64,000 nt of DNA from NCBI RefSeq assembly GCF_020906515.1, contig NC_085850.1, positions 3,906,001 to 3,970,000 of the forward strand. The letters run 5' to 3'. The translations under genes and the position numbers were made by a program. The notes beneath the pieces are model-generated. The model was given only the letters and a program-made list of their open reading frames with translations. It made no database searches and was not told the origin of the DNA. This DNA is from Vanrija pseudolonga (taxonomy: Eukaryota; Basidiomycota; Tremellomycetes; Trichosporonales; Trichosporonaceae). Of this stretch, positions 13,438-25,861 are shown piece after piece. Every line of letters starts with the position of its first letter. Within the stretch, counting starts at the first letter, position 1.

Positions 13438-16020
13438 ATGACACTGGCACCGCACGAGAGCGGCCTGTCCAGGTCGTTTGCCGTCGAGGACAACACTGAC
13501 CTCGCACTGCTCGTAAGTGGCACGAGCCCGCAACCAAACCGCGCGGTACTGACTGGTAACCCCAGGACCAGCACCTACTCAAGACAAACACGCTCACAAA
13601 GCACATGACAAGTGAGTATAGAATAGCGGGATGCAGTGCTTATCACGTAGCCATCCTCCACCAGCTGGACACGCGTCTCTCAAGACTAGACAAGTCGATC
13701 GGCAAGCTTGGAATCCGCGAGATCACGCGACAGAGTTCAAACCTTGACGCCGCACTCGAGATCCTCACCGGGACGCGGCCAGCGCCAACGGCGTTGAGCC
13801 ACAAGGCATCGTATGGCGGCTCATCGGTCAACAGCCATGCTGGTGTCAACGGAACGAGCAGCAGGGCAACCAGCAAGGCGGGCAGCAGGGCTGCCAGCTC
13901 GTCGGGCCACCAGAGAGGGCTGAGCTCGAGTCACACGTTTGGCAACCTGGCTGCCGAGGCGCCGGCCAAAGACCCCACGACGCCTCCTGTCCCGTCAATA
14001 TCTGTCATGGAGCGTGGGCGCGCTGTTCCCCGGCCCGATGTTGTGCCACGATGGGCGACCGAGACGCCTACGCCAAGCTCGACCAACTCGTCGACGACGC
14101 GAACAAGAGTCACGACACCGCAGACCAACACTGCTGCTACGACGCCTCAGCAGCCTGCCTGGACTCCGAACGCTGCGTCCGATCTCCCGTCACCGGGCGG
14201 TGCTCGTGCCATCGTGTCGAGAGGGCCAGACATTATGAGCATCGGCGAGTACTTTGGCGCGCTCGAGGTTCTTATCGCCGACCTCGAGCACATGAACCAG
14301 GGCTTGGCAGAAGGACGTGGCGGAACACGCGAGCAGGGTGTTGCGGAGCTGGTGAGTGAGGCGTTGATGAGCGGCTCGCTGACATCCTAGTCTGGAGTGA
14401 TCGAGCATGGGTACGGCAGCGCGGTACAATTGTTGCTCAAGCTCGTGCGGGACACGCTACCCCGGCCATTCGATGCCGCGACGCTGGCTGACTCGCCGCC
14501 TTCGTCTGCCCAGGCGTGGTACCCCCAGCTCACAACCATCATCCCATTATCAACACGGCTCGTTGGGCTTGTCAACCCCAACACCCCCAAGGCGATGGAC
14601 GTGTTGCAGCCCATCCTCAACAACTGCATTTCTGACATTGCGTCCATTCGCGGAGACTGGATCCGCCGATCGCTGTCGTCGCTTGCGGCGCGCACCGATG
14701 AGGTCAATGGTGGCGGCTCATGGGAAGGCAGAGGCGGCGAGAAGGTCAAGCTAGTCATGCGGTTGTGGGAGTCCTTCCTCGTCGCGGCTGATGTGAGTTG
14801 CAGTATACGCAGCGGAACGCTGACAACTCGCAGGCAGAGGCATCTGTAGCCCAGCACGCAATGCCTGGGGACGCTGGTCAGGCCCTCGTCACGTTCACAC
14901 TCGTCCACGCCTTGACAGTGCTCACCTCGACCATGAACCAGGTCGTTGCACAGATCAAGCGGTCCCTATCGGCTCAGACCTTGGTCATGCTCGACCTCTT
15001 CTCATGTCTGGCCTCGTTCCAGCCACGATACGAGAACAAGATGGCGAGCATCGTTGGCCAGCTCCCCGAGGGACGAGACATTGTCGGTGCACCCAACGCG
15101 CCTATCCAGACTCTGAGAGGACTGGCTCTTCGATCGTTCCCCGAGCGGCTGGTTGACATTCGCGCTCCATCGCGAAACTCTGGCATGTCCGCTGCTATCG
15201 ACGACACGACACACAGCACACTCGCGTTCCTTGAGGCACTGCCATCGTTCGGACCCCTGGTCGAGGGCCTGCTCAGATCAGGTGGCAGCCACGAGAGAAC
15301 GTGGCTTATGGGCATGAAGGACCACCCGTCCCCTGCGCGCAACGCTGCAGAGGAGGGCGGCACCCTCAACCTCTACGCGGCCGATACTCTTGGTACACTC
15401 CTCATCCACCTCGACCAGCAGGCCAAAACGATGCGCAGGCCCATATCGTCTACGTACCTGCTCAATAACTGTGAGTTCGACGCTGAGATTCAGAACTGAC
15501 CCCCAGTGTCATACATCCGCAACACGACGTCGTCCTTCAACGCGGATATCATCGGCCCCGCGGCAGAGGACATGATGAACCGCCACTTCCGGGAAGCCAA
15601 GTCGTGCGTTCTTCGTCTTCACTCGCCACCCTTGCTCACACCTCTCCAGGCAGTACATTGGCGACTGGCAGGCATTAGTCCAGACACTCAGCATCCAAGC
15701 CCAGTCGCGATTCCCTGGTGGATCGACCGACAAGCAGTCGGCCAAGGAGTCTGCGGCTGCGTTCTTTGAGAAGCTCGTCGACCTCGAGTACACATGTCGC
15801 CAGCACCCGCTTTCACGACAGGACATTGACTTGCGCGACCGCGTCAGCGCCGAGGTGACCGAGCTTGTCTCGTCGGCGTACCAGGCCTTCTGGACCAAGG
15901 CGCACGGCAAGTACGACAAGTGTAAGTTGCTGCCACGATAACTTGCACTTTGCTGACCGCTCAGACCTCAAATACTCGCCCGAGGAGATTCAGCGGCGCG
16001 TGCAGGCCGTATTCCGGTGA
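13438..16020 (+). CDS. EXO70: Exocyst complex subunit Exo70
   Basis: Rod-shaped exocyst subunit that tethers secretory vesicles at the plasma membrane by binding PI(4,5)P2 and Rho GTPases. The first exon (FAVEDNTDLALL) joins DQHLLKTNTLTKHM and LHQLDTRLSRLDKSIGKLG, matching the N-terminal helices of yeast Exo70. A Ser/Thr/Pro-rich linker follows (about 13830-14220), then helical bundles ending in STYLLNN/VSYIRNTT, VSSAYQAFWTKAHGKYDK and YLKYSPEEIQRRVQAVFR, the signature C-terminal motif. About six short introns give roughly 760 residues, longer than yeast (623) mainly because of the linker. The start at 13438 is the first ATG of the conserved frame. Confidence 0.92.
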
Positions 16021-16194
16021 TTCTTGTGATCTTGGCTGCCTCACTCTTGAGATTGTACAGTATAATGTTGCGCCATGCATGTCATGTACTTGTGTATACG
16101 TCGCGTGTTCACGTTGGCAACTCGGCATAACAAAATGGTACATCCAGCAAACGGCCCGAGCAAGAGATATCTATCCATCCTCCAACGTCGACGT

Positions 16195-18910
16195 CTACGC
16201 CGCGCGGCCGGCATTTGGGTCCTTGTAGACCTTGAGCGCCTGCAGCTCACCAACGACACGGTCGACGCGCTCGCCCTCGTCCATCCGCTTCTGTTGCGGT
16301 GGGCGCACAGTGTCGTCGTCTTCGAGCTCGGCAAAGCCCTTGAAGCCCGAGTCGACGCCGTCGAGGCCGTCTGTCCGCGCCGTCTCGATACGCAGGCCCT
16401 CCTCGTTGGCCAGGTGCAACAGACAGATGAAACAGAAGGATGTCGAGATCTCGGACATCTTCTCGCGCGGGTACGAGCCACGTAGTGTCTGAATGACCTT
16501 GTCAAACGTCTGTACTGGCTCCTTGGGCGTTTGTGGCGCCTCGGCCTCGGCGTCGCTTGCTGGCGCCGACTCGGACTCGGGGTCGAGCTCTGGTACTGCG
16601 CCTTGTGGTCTCGCGTTGGTGTCGACAAGCACTTTGAGGTCGTTCCAGATGTCGTCTTTGAGGCGCTTGACGTCGACACGCTTGGCCTTCTTGGCGTAGT
16701 GCACGTTCTCCGGCCGAGGACGCCGCAATTCTTGGCCCTGGGTCGCCCGCCACAGATCGTCGTGCTCCTCGCCAGGAGCGAGGTCATCTACTGGGTCGAG
16801 GGCATCATCAATGAACGCGTCGTCGTCTCCATCGCCATCGTCGTGGAAGAACTGCGATTCGAATGGAAGTGGCGCCTCGTCCATGTCCATTGTGTCGAAG
16901 CCGCCACCACCGGCCTGGTCGGATGCTGCTTGAGCCCAGAAGTTCTCGTCGATGTCGCCGTTCAGGTTCTGAGCGTACTGCGCTGTTGATCGACGCATTC
17001 GCAGAGCAAACTTGGGCTTTAAGAACAGGCGCAGCAGCTGGCGAGAGCTAAAGTGCATGTCGTCGGGGAGGAGCCATTCCTCACGACGGGCAGCAGCGGC
17101 AGACTTCTTGGAACCGCGGCGCGACGAGCCTGGCAGCTGGGTAGCCGACTTTGTGCCAGGGGCGAAGAGAGCCTTGGTTGTCTGCGACGACTCCCCCAGG
17201 AAGTCAATCTTGAACGGCTCCTTCTTCTCCTTCTTCTCCTTTGTAGCAGCAGCGGCGACGGGGTCTGGGAAATGTCAGATGTGGGGCTCAACGCAGATAT
17301 ATGGGACGCCAGACTCACCCTTACGAGCCACCTTACGCAGCTTCCAGTGCTCGGCGCCTGCCCAGGCCTTGGCAAAGCCGGCGTCAAAGTAGTCAAACAT
17401 GCCCGCGTTGTCGTCCGTGTCGACAAGGGCCATGACGAGCTCCTGGCCAGCACCGTGACGGGGGTCGAAGGGGCCATGGCCCTCGCCAGGGCGTGCCATG
17501 CCGAGTGCTCCACCAGGGACGCTGGGGCCAGGGCCGAAGACGTCGTCACCAAAGCCACCAACATCTCCAGCCACCGAGCCGTCGTCGTCAAAGCCGCCAC
17601 CTCCGCCGTTAAAGTCGTCGTCACCGAAGAAGTCGACAGCCTCGCCGGTGCCGAGGGGAACTGAGCCCTCCCGGACAGGGTCGTCGGCGTAGTCGTTGGA
17701 CGTAAGGCCGGCAATCGCAGCCAGATCGGGCATGTCGGCCGGGTCGGCGCTGAAGTGGAACGCCGCGAGCGTGTCCGAGATCTTGAGGTCCTCGGTGATC
17801 TCGGGCGTAGGGATGAACTCTCGAAGAGCAGTGATGTCGATTATCTCTTCCTCGAGCGCCTCCTCTTCCTCCTCGTCATCCTCGTCAACGACGGCATCAC
17901 CAGCGTCAAAGACGACACGGCCGGTACCGTCGATACCGAGATGGTTCATGAGCAGACCCATGGCACCTCCTTCGTCAAAGTCGGCGCTGGTCTTCTTGAA
18001 CAGGGGGTCGACCGTGAACTCGAGGTCAAACTTCTTGACCTGAAGCGCAGCAAAGGTCTTGGCGAGGGTGGCCTCGGAGCGGTGCGTCTGAATGTCAGCA
18101 GGTGTTGTCCGGCGTCATGCCTCACCTTGCGAGTGGCCTTGGGTTCGCCAGACTCGTCGTCGTCGTCGGCATCGCCATCTTCACCATCTCCTGAGCATCG
18201 TCAGTCTCATCTACTCGACGCCAATGATGGCAGAAAACGCACCGCCACCCCCACCAGCGAGACCACTGAGCAGCTTGCCGGTCTCAGTAGCAACACTGTC
18301 CACACGGGACGTCCAGATCTTCACACATCCATCCAAAGTGCACGACGCCTTCTGGAAGTTGATGCCTGATGAGTCAGCCATAGCTAAAACTTCCAGACAG
18401 GCTACCCACTCTGGTCGTCCGGGCCGTTGCGGAGCAGCGTAAGGTCATGGAAGTAGTCGATGAGGGCAAAGTTCCAGGTGTTTGCGGACGTGATTTTCTG
18501 GTGGGTCAGCTTACTCCCATCATGAAACCCACGTTGTCCGTGGCGAGCTTCATCCACTCCTCAAAGTTGGTGTTCATGACCTCCATGCTGACGGGGATGG
18601 CGGGAGCGACGGCGCTCAGGCGCTTCGCGCGACGCTGGTGCTGGGGTCCGTCCTTGGCCGACATGGCCGAGGCCTTGCGCGACTGGCCGCCGTCGGCGTG
18701 GATGTTCTCCTTGCCGACGCCGAGGTCACCAAAGTGCGCTGAGCGTCTTCTGGCCGCGCGCTCGGCCGCATCGTCGTTCATCTTGAGGTTGGCCTTGATT
18801 GACGAACGGAGCGGGGACGGCGTGGGCGAGTTGTCGGCGATGACGGATTGATGTTTCTTGTTTAGATGTTTTGGCCGTAGCGGTGACGGTGATGCCGATG
18901 GTGTGGGCAT
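16195..18910 (-). CDS. BRN1: Condensin complex subunit 2 (Barren / CAP-H, kleisin)
   Basis: Kleisin that closes the SMC2/SMC4 ring for mitotic chromosome compaction. The N-terminus is Ser/Pro-rich and basic (MPTPSASPSPLRPKHLNKKH). Conserved blocks follow: NTNFEEWMKLATDNKI, NFALIDYFHDL, INFQKASCTLDGCVKIWTSR and KKFDLEFTVDPLFKKT. A long acidic, Gly-rich centre leads to HWKLRKVARK, DFLGE, WLLPDDMHFSSRQLLRLFLK and the winged-helix end (STSFCFICLLHLANEEGL). The Barren domain order is complete. Several introns give about 820 residues. The start at 18910 lies upstream of the first conserved block; serines near the N-terminus may be kinase targets (inference). Convergent with EXO70, 174 bp apart; divergent from the DHHC gene. 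Confidence 0.93.
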
Positions 18911-19049
18911 TGCGCAGACTGTGTGCTTGTGCGCTGAAGGGGTGCAGGTGAGAAGAGAGGGTGAATCGAGAGGAGCCCGAGTGGAGCTTGTGTGTGCTCG
19001 TTGGTGGTGTTTGTGCTTTGGTGTGCTCGAGTGCGTGTTGTTGTTGTTC

Positions 19050-19082
<33 letters not shown>

Positions 19083-19444
19083 AGGTGACTGATTTCCTTC
19101 CGACCACCACCATACAAGGTCAACTTTTGATTCCGTCAGGCCTAACTATTACATAATCCAGATCTGCCTGCCACACGGGCCGTGTGGAGTCCCCGTGTTC
19201 TAAGTGTGTTGCCCGAGGTGCTGTGCTGACCCGCAGGCAGGTGAGTCGTCGTCGTCGTCGTCGTCGTCGTCGCTCATCCCCGTCCACCAACATTATACAC
19301 TTTCAACTCTTGGTTGCAACTTTGTCGGTCCTGCGACGACAAGCACACTCCGACTCCCCCCAAAGAGCCCACACGGCATCTAGGGAGCGTCACGGTGCGC
19401 TCCCAACAACACCCATCGCACCCAGTTCCCACGAAATCGCCACA
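18911..19444. promoter_or_regulatory. Divergent promoter, BRN1 / palmitoyltransferase, with two microsatellites
   Basis: 534 bp. Contains a (CCAG)8-type tract at 19051-19083 and a (GTC) tract at 19245-19273. No gene was seen. Confidence 0.5.
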
Positions 19445-21357
19445 ATGAGCGTCCATCCTTCCGAGGGCGAGGCGTCGCACCACTCGCACGACACGGTCAG
19501 GCGGATCGTCAAGCGGCTGCCTGTTGTCGGTAAGTCTACTATGAGCTCAGGCAATTGCAGCAATGCTTACATTCAAGGTGCATGGTTACTGCTATTGATC
19601 CCAACGGCGCTGTTCATCGGCTCGGTGTCGGTACACGAGGTCCTGCTTGACCGCCATGAGATCGGCCGCTTCCTCTGCCAGTGAGCTCACCACAGCACGG
19701 TGTCCGAGCTAACTCTCCAGAGTCATCATCTGCAGCGCTCTCCTCTTCATGTCCATCATGTCGTTCATCGTCGCGTGCTCTCGCCGCCCAATAAGACCCG
19801 ACAAGTCGCTCGCGCCACCTGGAGCCCGCCCCCTGAAGCCTGATGAGGGAGCTGTGCGGCCGCAGCACCGCCGACAGCGTGATGGGCGCATCATCCCGCG
19901 GATCACCATCACGGACGCAAGCGTTGGCGACGACGACGATATCCCGCTGCGGCTGCTGCGGCCGGCGCCGGCACCGCGTCGCTCCCCGCCATCGTACTCC
20001 CCGCAGCCGATCGCCGAGGAGGATGACAACACCAAGACGCAAAACGAAGAGGCCAGAGGGGAAGAGTACCGGGACGACGAGGACGATGCCAGCGAGGACC
20101 GCGCGCTCCTGGGCAAGGAGGAAGAGGAGAACGTTGGCATGGCCGTCGGCCAGCCCATCATGGCCAAACTCGGCACTGGCGGCCACCGCTGGTGCCGCAA
20201 GTGCGATGCCTGGAAGCCGGACCGCTGCCACCACTGCCGTGCTTGCGGCCAGTGTGTTCTGAAGAGTGGGTGTAATCCGGCTGTGCCTCGCTAACCCACC
20301 AGTGGACCATCATTGCCCATGGCTTGACAACTGTGTCGGGTACCACAACTGTGAGTCACCACCACAGTCAGGCACTGACACCCACAGACAAAGCGTTCAT
20401 GCTGTTTGTCACTTACGCGGCGTTGCTGGCTGGATACGGTGCGAGTCAAGCGGGCTTTGAAGCGTACCACTTCTTCAACGATCCCGGCGCGGTGAGGCCT
20501 GGCCCTCATGCTGCGGCGGAGATGGACGAGACTTGGGAGGTGAGTCGCTGATTGAGGTGGCTGTTGACGTGTCACAGGTGCGCATCAGCTTCCTTCCTGT
20601 GCTTCACTTGCTGCTGGCTGTTGTCGGTGGCACGCTCGGCCTCGCGGTGGGAGTTCTTGCTGCGTACCACTGGTATCTCGTGTTGTGAGTGGCAACCGGT
20701 TCCTCTTCGCGGTCCTCACCAGGCTCGTCGCTCACAACCCAGGAACAACCGATCTACTCTGGAAGACTTCTTCCGAAACGTTCCCACCGCTTTACTGGAT
20801 CCCGAGACGCGCGGCGTAGTCGAAGAACTCGGTGCCCGAGGATCGCGCTACCGAACGCCTGGAGCGTGGCGACCGGACCACATTCTCACCCGGCCCGAAC
20901 GCACTCGTCTCCGACGTGAAGCACGGGCGATCAATGTGTTTGACATGGGATGGCGCTACAACCTGCGATCGGTCATGCTGGGTGATGCTGTTGCGTCGAC
21001 GACTCCAGGGTCGTGGCGCCAGATCGTGGGCGACGTGGCGACAGCTGCGTGGCCGCTGGCAAGGCCGAAGATGAGGTGAGATTAGAGTTCCATTGGGATT
21101 CTTTCTGCTGTTGTTGCTGACTCTGCAGGGCTGCTACCGGCGGGCACTACTTTGAGTATGACAAGGACGGACTGGAGCGCCTGAAGACTGTGACCACCGA
21201 GCTGCGGCTTGGGTTGGAGCCTGGCTCGATGCCGCCAGCCTCTGACCACTCGACCCCGCGCCGGCCCGCGCCTCAAGTGCCCGGCTATCATGTCGAGCGC
21301 AACAATGGCAATCAATGGACGATAGGCGAGTCGGAGAGCGAGAGCGATGGCGAGTGA
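19445..21357 (+). CDS. DHHC-type protein S-palmitoyltransferase (PFA3-like)
   Basis: Attaches palmitate to cysteines of membrane proteins. Order: a short N-terminus; hydrophobic segments GAWLLLLIPTALFIGSVSV and VIICSALLFMSIMSFIVA; a long acidic cytosolic insert (DDEDDASEDRALLGKEEEE); then the Cys-rich domain HRWCRKCDAWKPDRCHHC, CGQCVLKM and catalytic DHHCPWLDNCVGYHNY/KAF. Two further membrane segments follow (MLFVTYAALLAGYGA and VLHLLLAVVGGTLGLAVGVL). The intron between K-M and D-H-H-C is 37 nt, and splicing is needed to complete the domain. The C-terminal tail (NVFDMGWRYNLR) fits the TTxE/PaCCT-type region of fungal PFA3/PFA4 enzymes. Four membrane segments and vacuole or Golgi location are expected for the family. 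Which PFA subgroup applies is uncertain. Confidence 0.9.
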
Positions 21358-22637
21358 GCATTGCACGCGGCATGCGGCTTGGCCGCCACTCCTTGTATAG
21401 ACACACACACACATTCACCCCACATATGAACATTGACATGGTGCATGATTCGCGCGTGAGAAGGGCAGGCATGGTGGAGCACCGCCCACCAACGATCATT
21501 GTCGACGCGTCCGCTTTCTTATCTGTGTGTCGGAGGATAACTCTTAAACACAGACACTGAGGCAGGCACCGGTTGAGAGAACGCGTGCGCAGGCCATGAT
21601 GAAGATGGTGGGGGAGTATGCAGTGTGAAGTGTGGGTGGAACAACAACAACGCGTCCCCGGCGACGCGTGTGCCCGAGGTCGCCACCGCGCCACCAGTTG
21701 ACGCTGTCACGCCGTGCCGAGGAGCGCGAGGGGTGGTAGTGAGGAACGGACAGACAGACGCGCAGACACATCAGTGCAGTCCGACTGGTCAGCCGCCTGG
21801 GTGCACAAGCTGGTGCCACTGGCCGGTGCCAAACGAAACCGAGGTTCGTCTGTGCCGCGGCAAGCTGTGTGTGCCTCGCTGCGATACAATGGTTTGCTAT
21901 GTATTGCATCGCGTATGCGGCTGGCTGCCCTGATGTCTGAAGTGGGCGCCAAGGGGCTGCGAGCAGACTATAAACTGCCCATACCGCTGCTGCGCGGCGA
22001 GCAAAAGCGAGCAGTTCAGAGGCCGAAACTCTCACGCACCAGCCAGGGGCGGGCGGACAACGTGCGTGGGCAGCAGGCAACAGCGGTGTAAAACAAGGAA
22101 AGTGTAGTCGCAACTGCTCTGCTGGCCGCTGGCCGCTGGCGCGCGTCGTCTGCGTATCGCTGCAGCTGCTGTGCCTCGGGCCTGCTGCAACAACCGCGCA
22201 CCTTGCATCCCCTTCGGCCCCCCTTGATGCGTCGCCCCCCCTTGTTTAGTCCTCACAGTCACAGCCCGCGGCATGCGAGCCAGCTGGCGCACGAACCGAA
22301 CCCAACCGAACCGCGATGCCTGCCTGCCTGCTCCATCATTGTCGCAGCACCAGCAGAGATTGCGTTGCCTTCCATCGTCGTCGTCGCGAAGACGCACGCA
22401 CTTATACTCTTCTTGTTCTCTTCCAGTCTGTGCACTCCCTTGTTCTTTGAATCAGACGACGCGACGCGAACACATATAGAAGCAAGCAGCATCAGCAGCA
22501 GCAGCAACAAGTCGAACACCACTGCACCCACAGACCCCGCCTCCACCACGACGCGACCCTAAAGCACGACACCCGGCCCTGCAACACGACACCAGCCAGC
22601 CGGCAGCCAGCCAGCCAAATCATACGCGTGCCGGGGG
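21358..22637. other. Intergenic; no gene seen
   Basis: Holds the promoter of the mannosyltransferase gene. The last 130 bp are CA/AC-rich with CAGC and GCCAGC repeats. No conserved frame was found on either strand. Confidence 0.5.
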
Positions 22638-24945
22638 ATGCAGCCCAATCTCGAAATCACCGTCCCCGAAAAGTCGCACCACCTCATCACAGGTGACGAG
22701 ACAGACGACATGGCGCGCACACCGTACGCCAAGAGCCCGCGCGCGGTCGAGGCCGGCGGCGCGAGCGCCTACTCGCCCGCCAAGCGCGGCCTGTGGACGC
22801 GGGCGCGGCTCGTCGCGGTCGGCGGCGGCGGCGGCGGGGCACGTTCTGGCCTCGTGCGCCGCGGCCTCGTCGTCGGCCTGTTCTTCGCGCTCATTGTGCT
22901 CGTGTACCACCGCGACAGTGGAGTGAGTCGCGTCGGTCGCGCCGGCTTTGTTTATCCGCCGCGCCGCACATTGATTTGATTGTTGACCACCACCCACCCT
23001 TAGTTGAATATTGTCCGACCGGACACGCACCGCGGGTCCGCTGACGCCGACGACTGGGAGCCCCCGTCCTTCCCCAACGTGCACGCTGGTAGCGGGCACC
23101 ACGACGTGCTGGACGGCGACGAGACGACAACGACGTCGACGACCGCCGCGCCAAAGAAGAAGCCGGGCAAGCTGACGCCGTCCGCGTCGTCGCTGCACGC
23201 CCCGGCGGCCGTCCTCGGCGCGGACATTAAGCTGCCCGTGCCGCAGGACTACTCGCCGTTCTATGGAGGCAAGTCGCGCCGCGCGATTGACATCTCGTCC
23301 GACCCGCTGCCTGTCACCGCGACGCTGCAGGAGCGCTTGAACGTCTGGCGTAATGCGCCAGGTGGCCGTGGTGCCATCGACGGCGAGGTCGAGCTCGGCA
23401 AGTTTGTCCAGTGGAACCTCGAGAAGTGCACCACGATCTCCGAGCAGCACAACACGCACATGATCCAGAAGAGCGCGAATGTCTGGGCGTCGATGGACCG
23501 CAGCATTGTCCAACAGAAGCGCATGGAGCTCATCAACCACATGGAGACGCTGGTCGGCTCCCAGGAGCTCAAGGACGTCGGCGAGGGCCGCGGCATTGTC
23601 ATGGTCGCTGGAAACGTCGACACCCTCATGCGTGTCAAGTGGTCGGTGCAGATGCTGCGCTCGTACGGCTCGCAGTTGCCTGTGCAGGTTGTGAGTGGTG
23701 GTGGTGCTGCGCTGGTGTACAAGAATAGACGCTGACATGACGCCCCAGTACCACTTCCCCTCTGAGGCGCCTAACCCGGACGACGAGATTATCCAGCAGC
23801 TCGCTGACCTGAACGTGACCCTTGTGTCGGCAGTCGGCCAGAAGAAGGACCCCAAGCACAACAAGAGCTACCACCTCAAGGCTATCGCCGTCATCCAGTG
23901 CCCGTGGCGCGAGGTGCTGTACCTTGACTCGGACAGCGTGCCCGCCCGCGACCCCGAGTACATGTTCAAGGCGCCCGGTTACGAGCGCTTGGGCATCTTC
24001 TGCACGCCCGACTACTGGAAGACGAGCGGCAACTCGCCCATGTGGGCCATTGCCGGTGTCAAGTGCCGCGACGAGTGGGAGATGGAGACGGGCCAGATGT
24101 TTATCGACAAGGCGCGCCACCTCGACGTCTTCTACCTCATCAAGTACATGCTCTACAACCACCACTACTGGTTCTACTTCTCCGACGGCGACAAGGACAT
24201 CTTCCGCTGGGCTATGCTCATGCTGCGCAAGCGCTGGGCTGTGCCTGGGCGCTGGGTCGCTGCTGGCGGTCTTCCCGGCGGTACGCTCTCTGGCGACTTT
24301 TGCGCGCTCAGCATGATCCAGCACGACGCTTGGGGCGTCCCGCTGTTCGTGCACTACAACCTCATGAAGACTGTGCCCTCGGGCATTGGCCTCGGCTTCT
24401 CGTGGGGCCGGTCCAAGCAACTGCCGCTGTTCAACACGTGGCCTGCCACGCCTTCCACCGCCAGACTCGGTGAGCCGCGCATCAGACCGACAGACGGCGA
24501 CAAGCGCGGCCTCGGCGACGTAGACTGCGACATGCTGGCCGATGCGGACGAGTACGGGTACGCGCGTGCGCCGGCGCAGGAGATGATCATGCGCCGTGCC
24601 GTGCGCGAGCGCGGCGTCAAGGCCAAGTACCACGGCGGAAGCTTGTCGGCGCTCTGCATCGACCTCGACTATGTCGACGTGCGCTCCGAGGAGCGTATCA
24701 AGGAGGACGAAAAGTACCGCGAGTCTTTCAACACGACTGCGGTCGACGACGCGATCACCGAGTGGCAGGAGGCGGCCGAGGAGGCCAAGCGTCTCGGCGA
24801 GCCCGAGCCGCCACGCCCGTACTCTGTCATTCCGGACTGGACCAGCCCCGTCGAACTCTGGGGCTGGCACAACGACCCCGACATGCACGCGTTCGAGAAC
24901 AAGATCTACGGCCTTGGCTTCGTGCCGAACGGCCACGGATTCTGA
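22638..24945 (+). CDS. Alpha-mannosyltransferase, MNN1/MNN2 family (GT71), type II Golgi membrane protein
   Basis: Likely a Golgi enzyme adding alpha-linked mannose to glycans. The N-terminus has a short basic cytosolic tail and one membrane anchor (GLVVGLFFALIVLVYHRD), as in type II Golgi glycosyltransferases. After a Thr/Lys-rich stem come GRGIVMVAGNVDTLMRVKWS, SYGSQLPVQVV/YHFPSE, LKAIAVIQCPWREVLYLDSD (the DxD-type metal site reads DSDS), DYWKTSGNSPMW and GTLSGDFCALSMIQHDAWG. These match the Mannosyl_trans3 family. Two introns (81 and 59 nt) give about 720 residues. Acceptor and linkage cannot be read from sequence; capsule, O- or N-glycan roles are all possible. The start at 22638 is the first ATG before the anchor. 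Confidence 0.87.
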
Positions 24946-25861
24946 GCGCGTGGGTGACACAACACGTCAGCCAGCGAGTGATCGACCGTCGATCACATCT
25001 AGAACAAACACACACTCTCTGTGCGCGCGCACACGCCGTGCCCGCACGATTAGACACACGAATGACGACCAACCTAGACCACTTGAGACGTGCTGCCACA
25101 GTGCGTCCTGTAGCAAACATGTATGCATATTGATGTCATTGGAGGTGGGTGGGGGTTGGGGGTGGTGAGGCGTGAGGCGTGAGTGTGGCGTAACCGCAAC
25201 ATTCCCCCGCTGTCGTGCTCGTGGCGGCGATGAACGAGCGCCGTGTCGTGCTCGGCCTGGCTGGCTGAGCACCTCGAGAGCAATCTTCGCCATGGCATGC
25301 ATGCTGCGCAGTCGTTGCCGCGACGTCGCTACGGAATGGCCGGGGTATGGGTGCAGCAAAGCACGTTTCGTTGCAGCGACCTACGCTTGTCGGAAACCCC
25401 CCCGCCGTTGGCCCCTTATCTATTTGCCAAGCGATGCCCACATTTGGTATTCCGCTGTCGTCATCGCGAGTGATGCGATTTCCGTGGCACTAAGGGCCAG
25501 CTGGGTAGGTTGTGGGAGCCTGCGAGCGACCGAGCCAGCCGAAGGTTAGTTGATTCGCACCGAGGGCTCGCCGATGCATACGGCAAGGATCATACGGCTC
25601 ACGGGCGTCGATCCGAGCGTGCGCAGCGACGTACTTGCGCTGCAGCTTAATTCTTGGCAGTCAAAGTCGATTTGAGACCTCTTCTTTCTTGGCCTGTTTG
25701 TCTCTTGTTGTCGCACCATCAAAACAAACTAACCCTGGCGCTAGAGGCACGCGACTAGACCTACGCCGCCGCCACCACGACCACCGACGGTCACTCGTGA
25801 TCCACATCGCTGCCTTGTTGGTTACATTTTTCCACACCCCCACAACCTCGCCCACCCGCCC
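24946..25861. other. Intergenic; no gene seen
   Basis: Terminator of the mannosyltransferase and promoter of the DUF1275 gene. No conserved frame or RNA gene was recognised. Confidence 0.5.

Noticed and set aside
23635-24960. Minus-strand frame of 441 codons opposite the mannosyltransferase
   Set aside because: Same cause: third-position GC bias of the sense gene keeps the opposite strand open.
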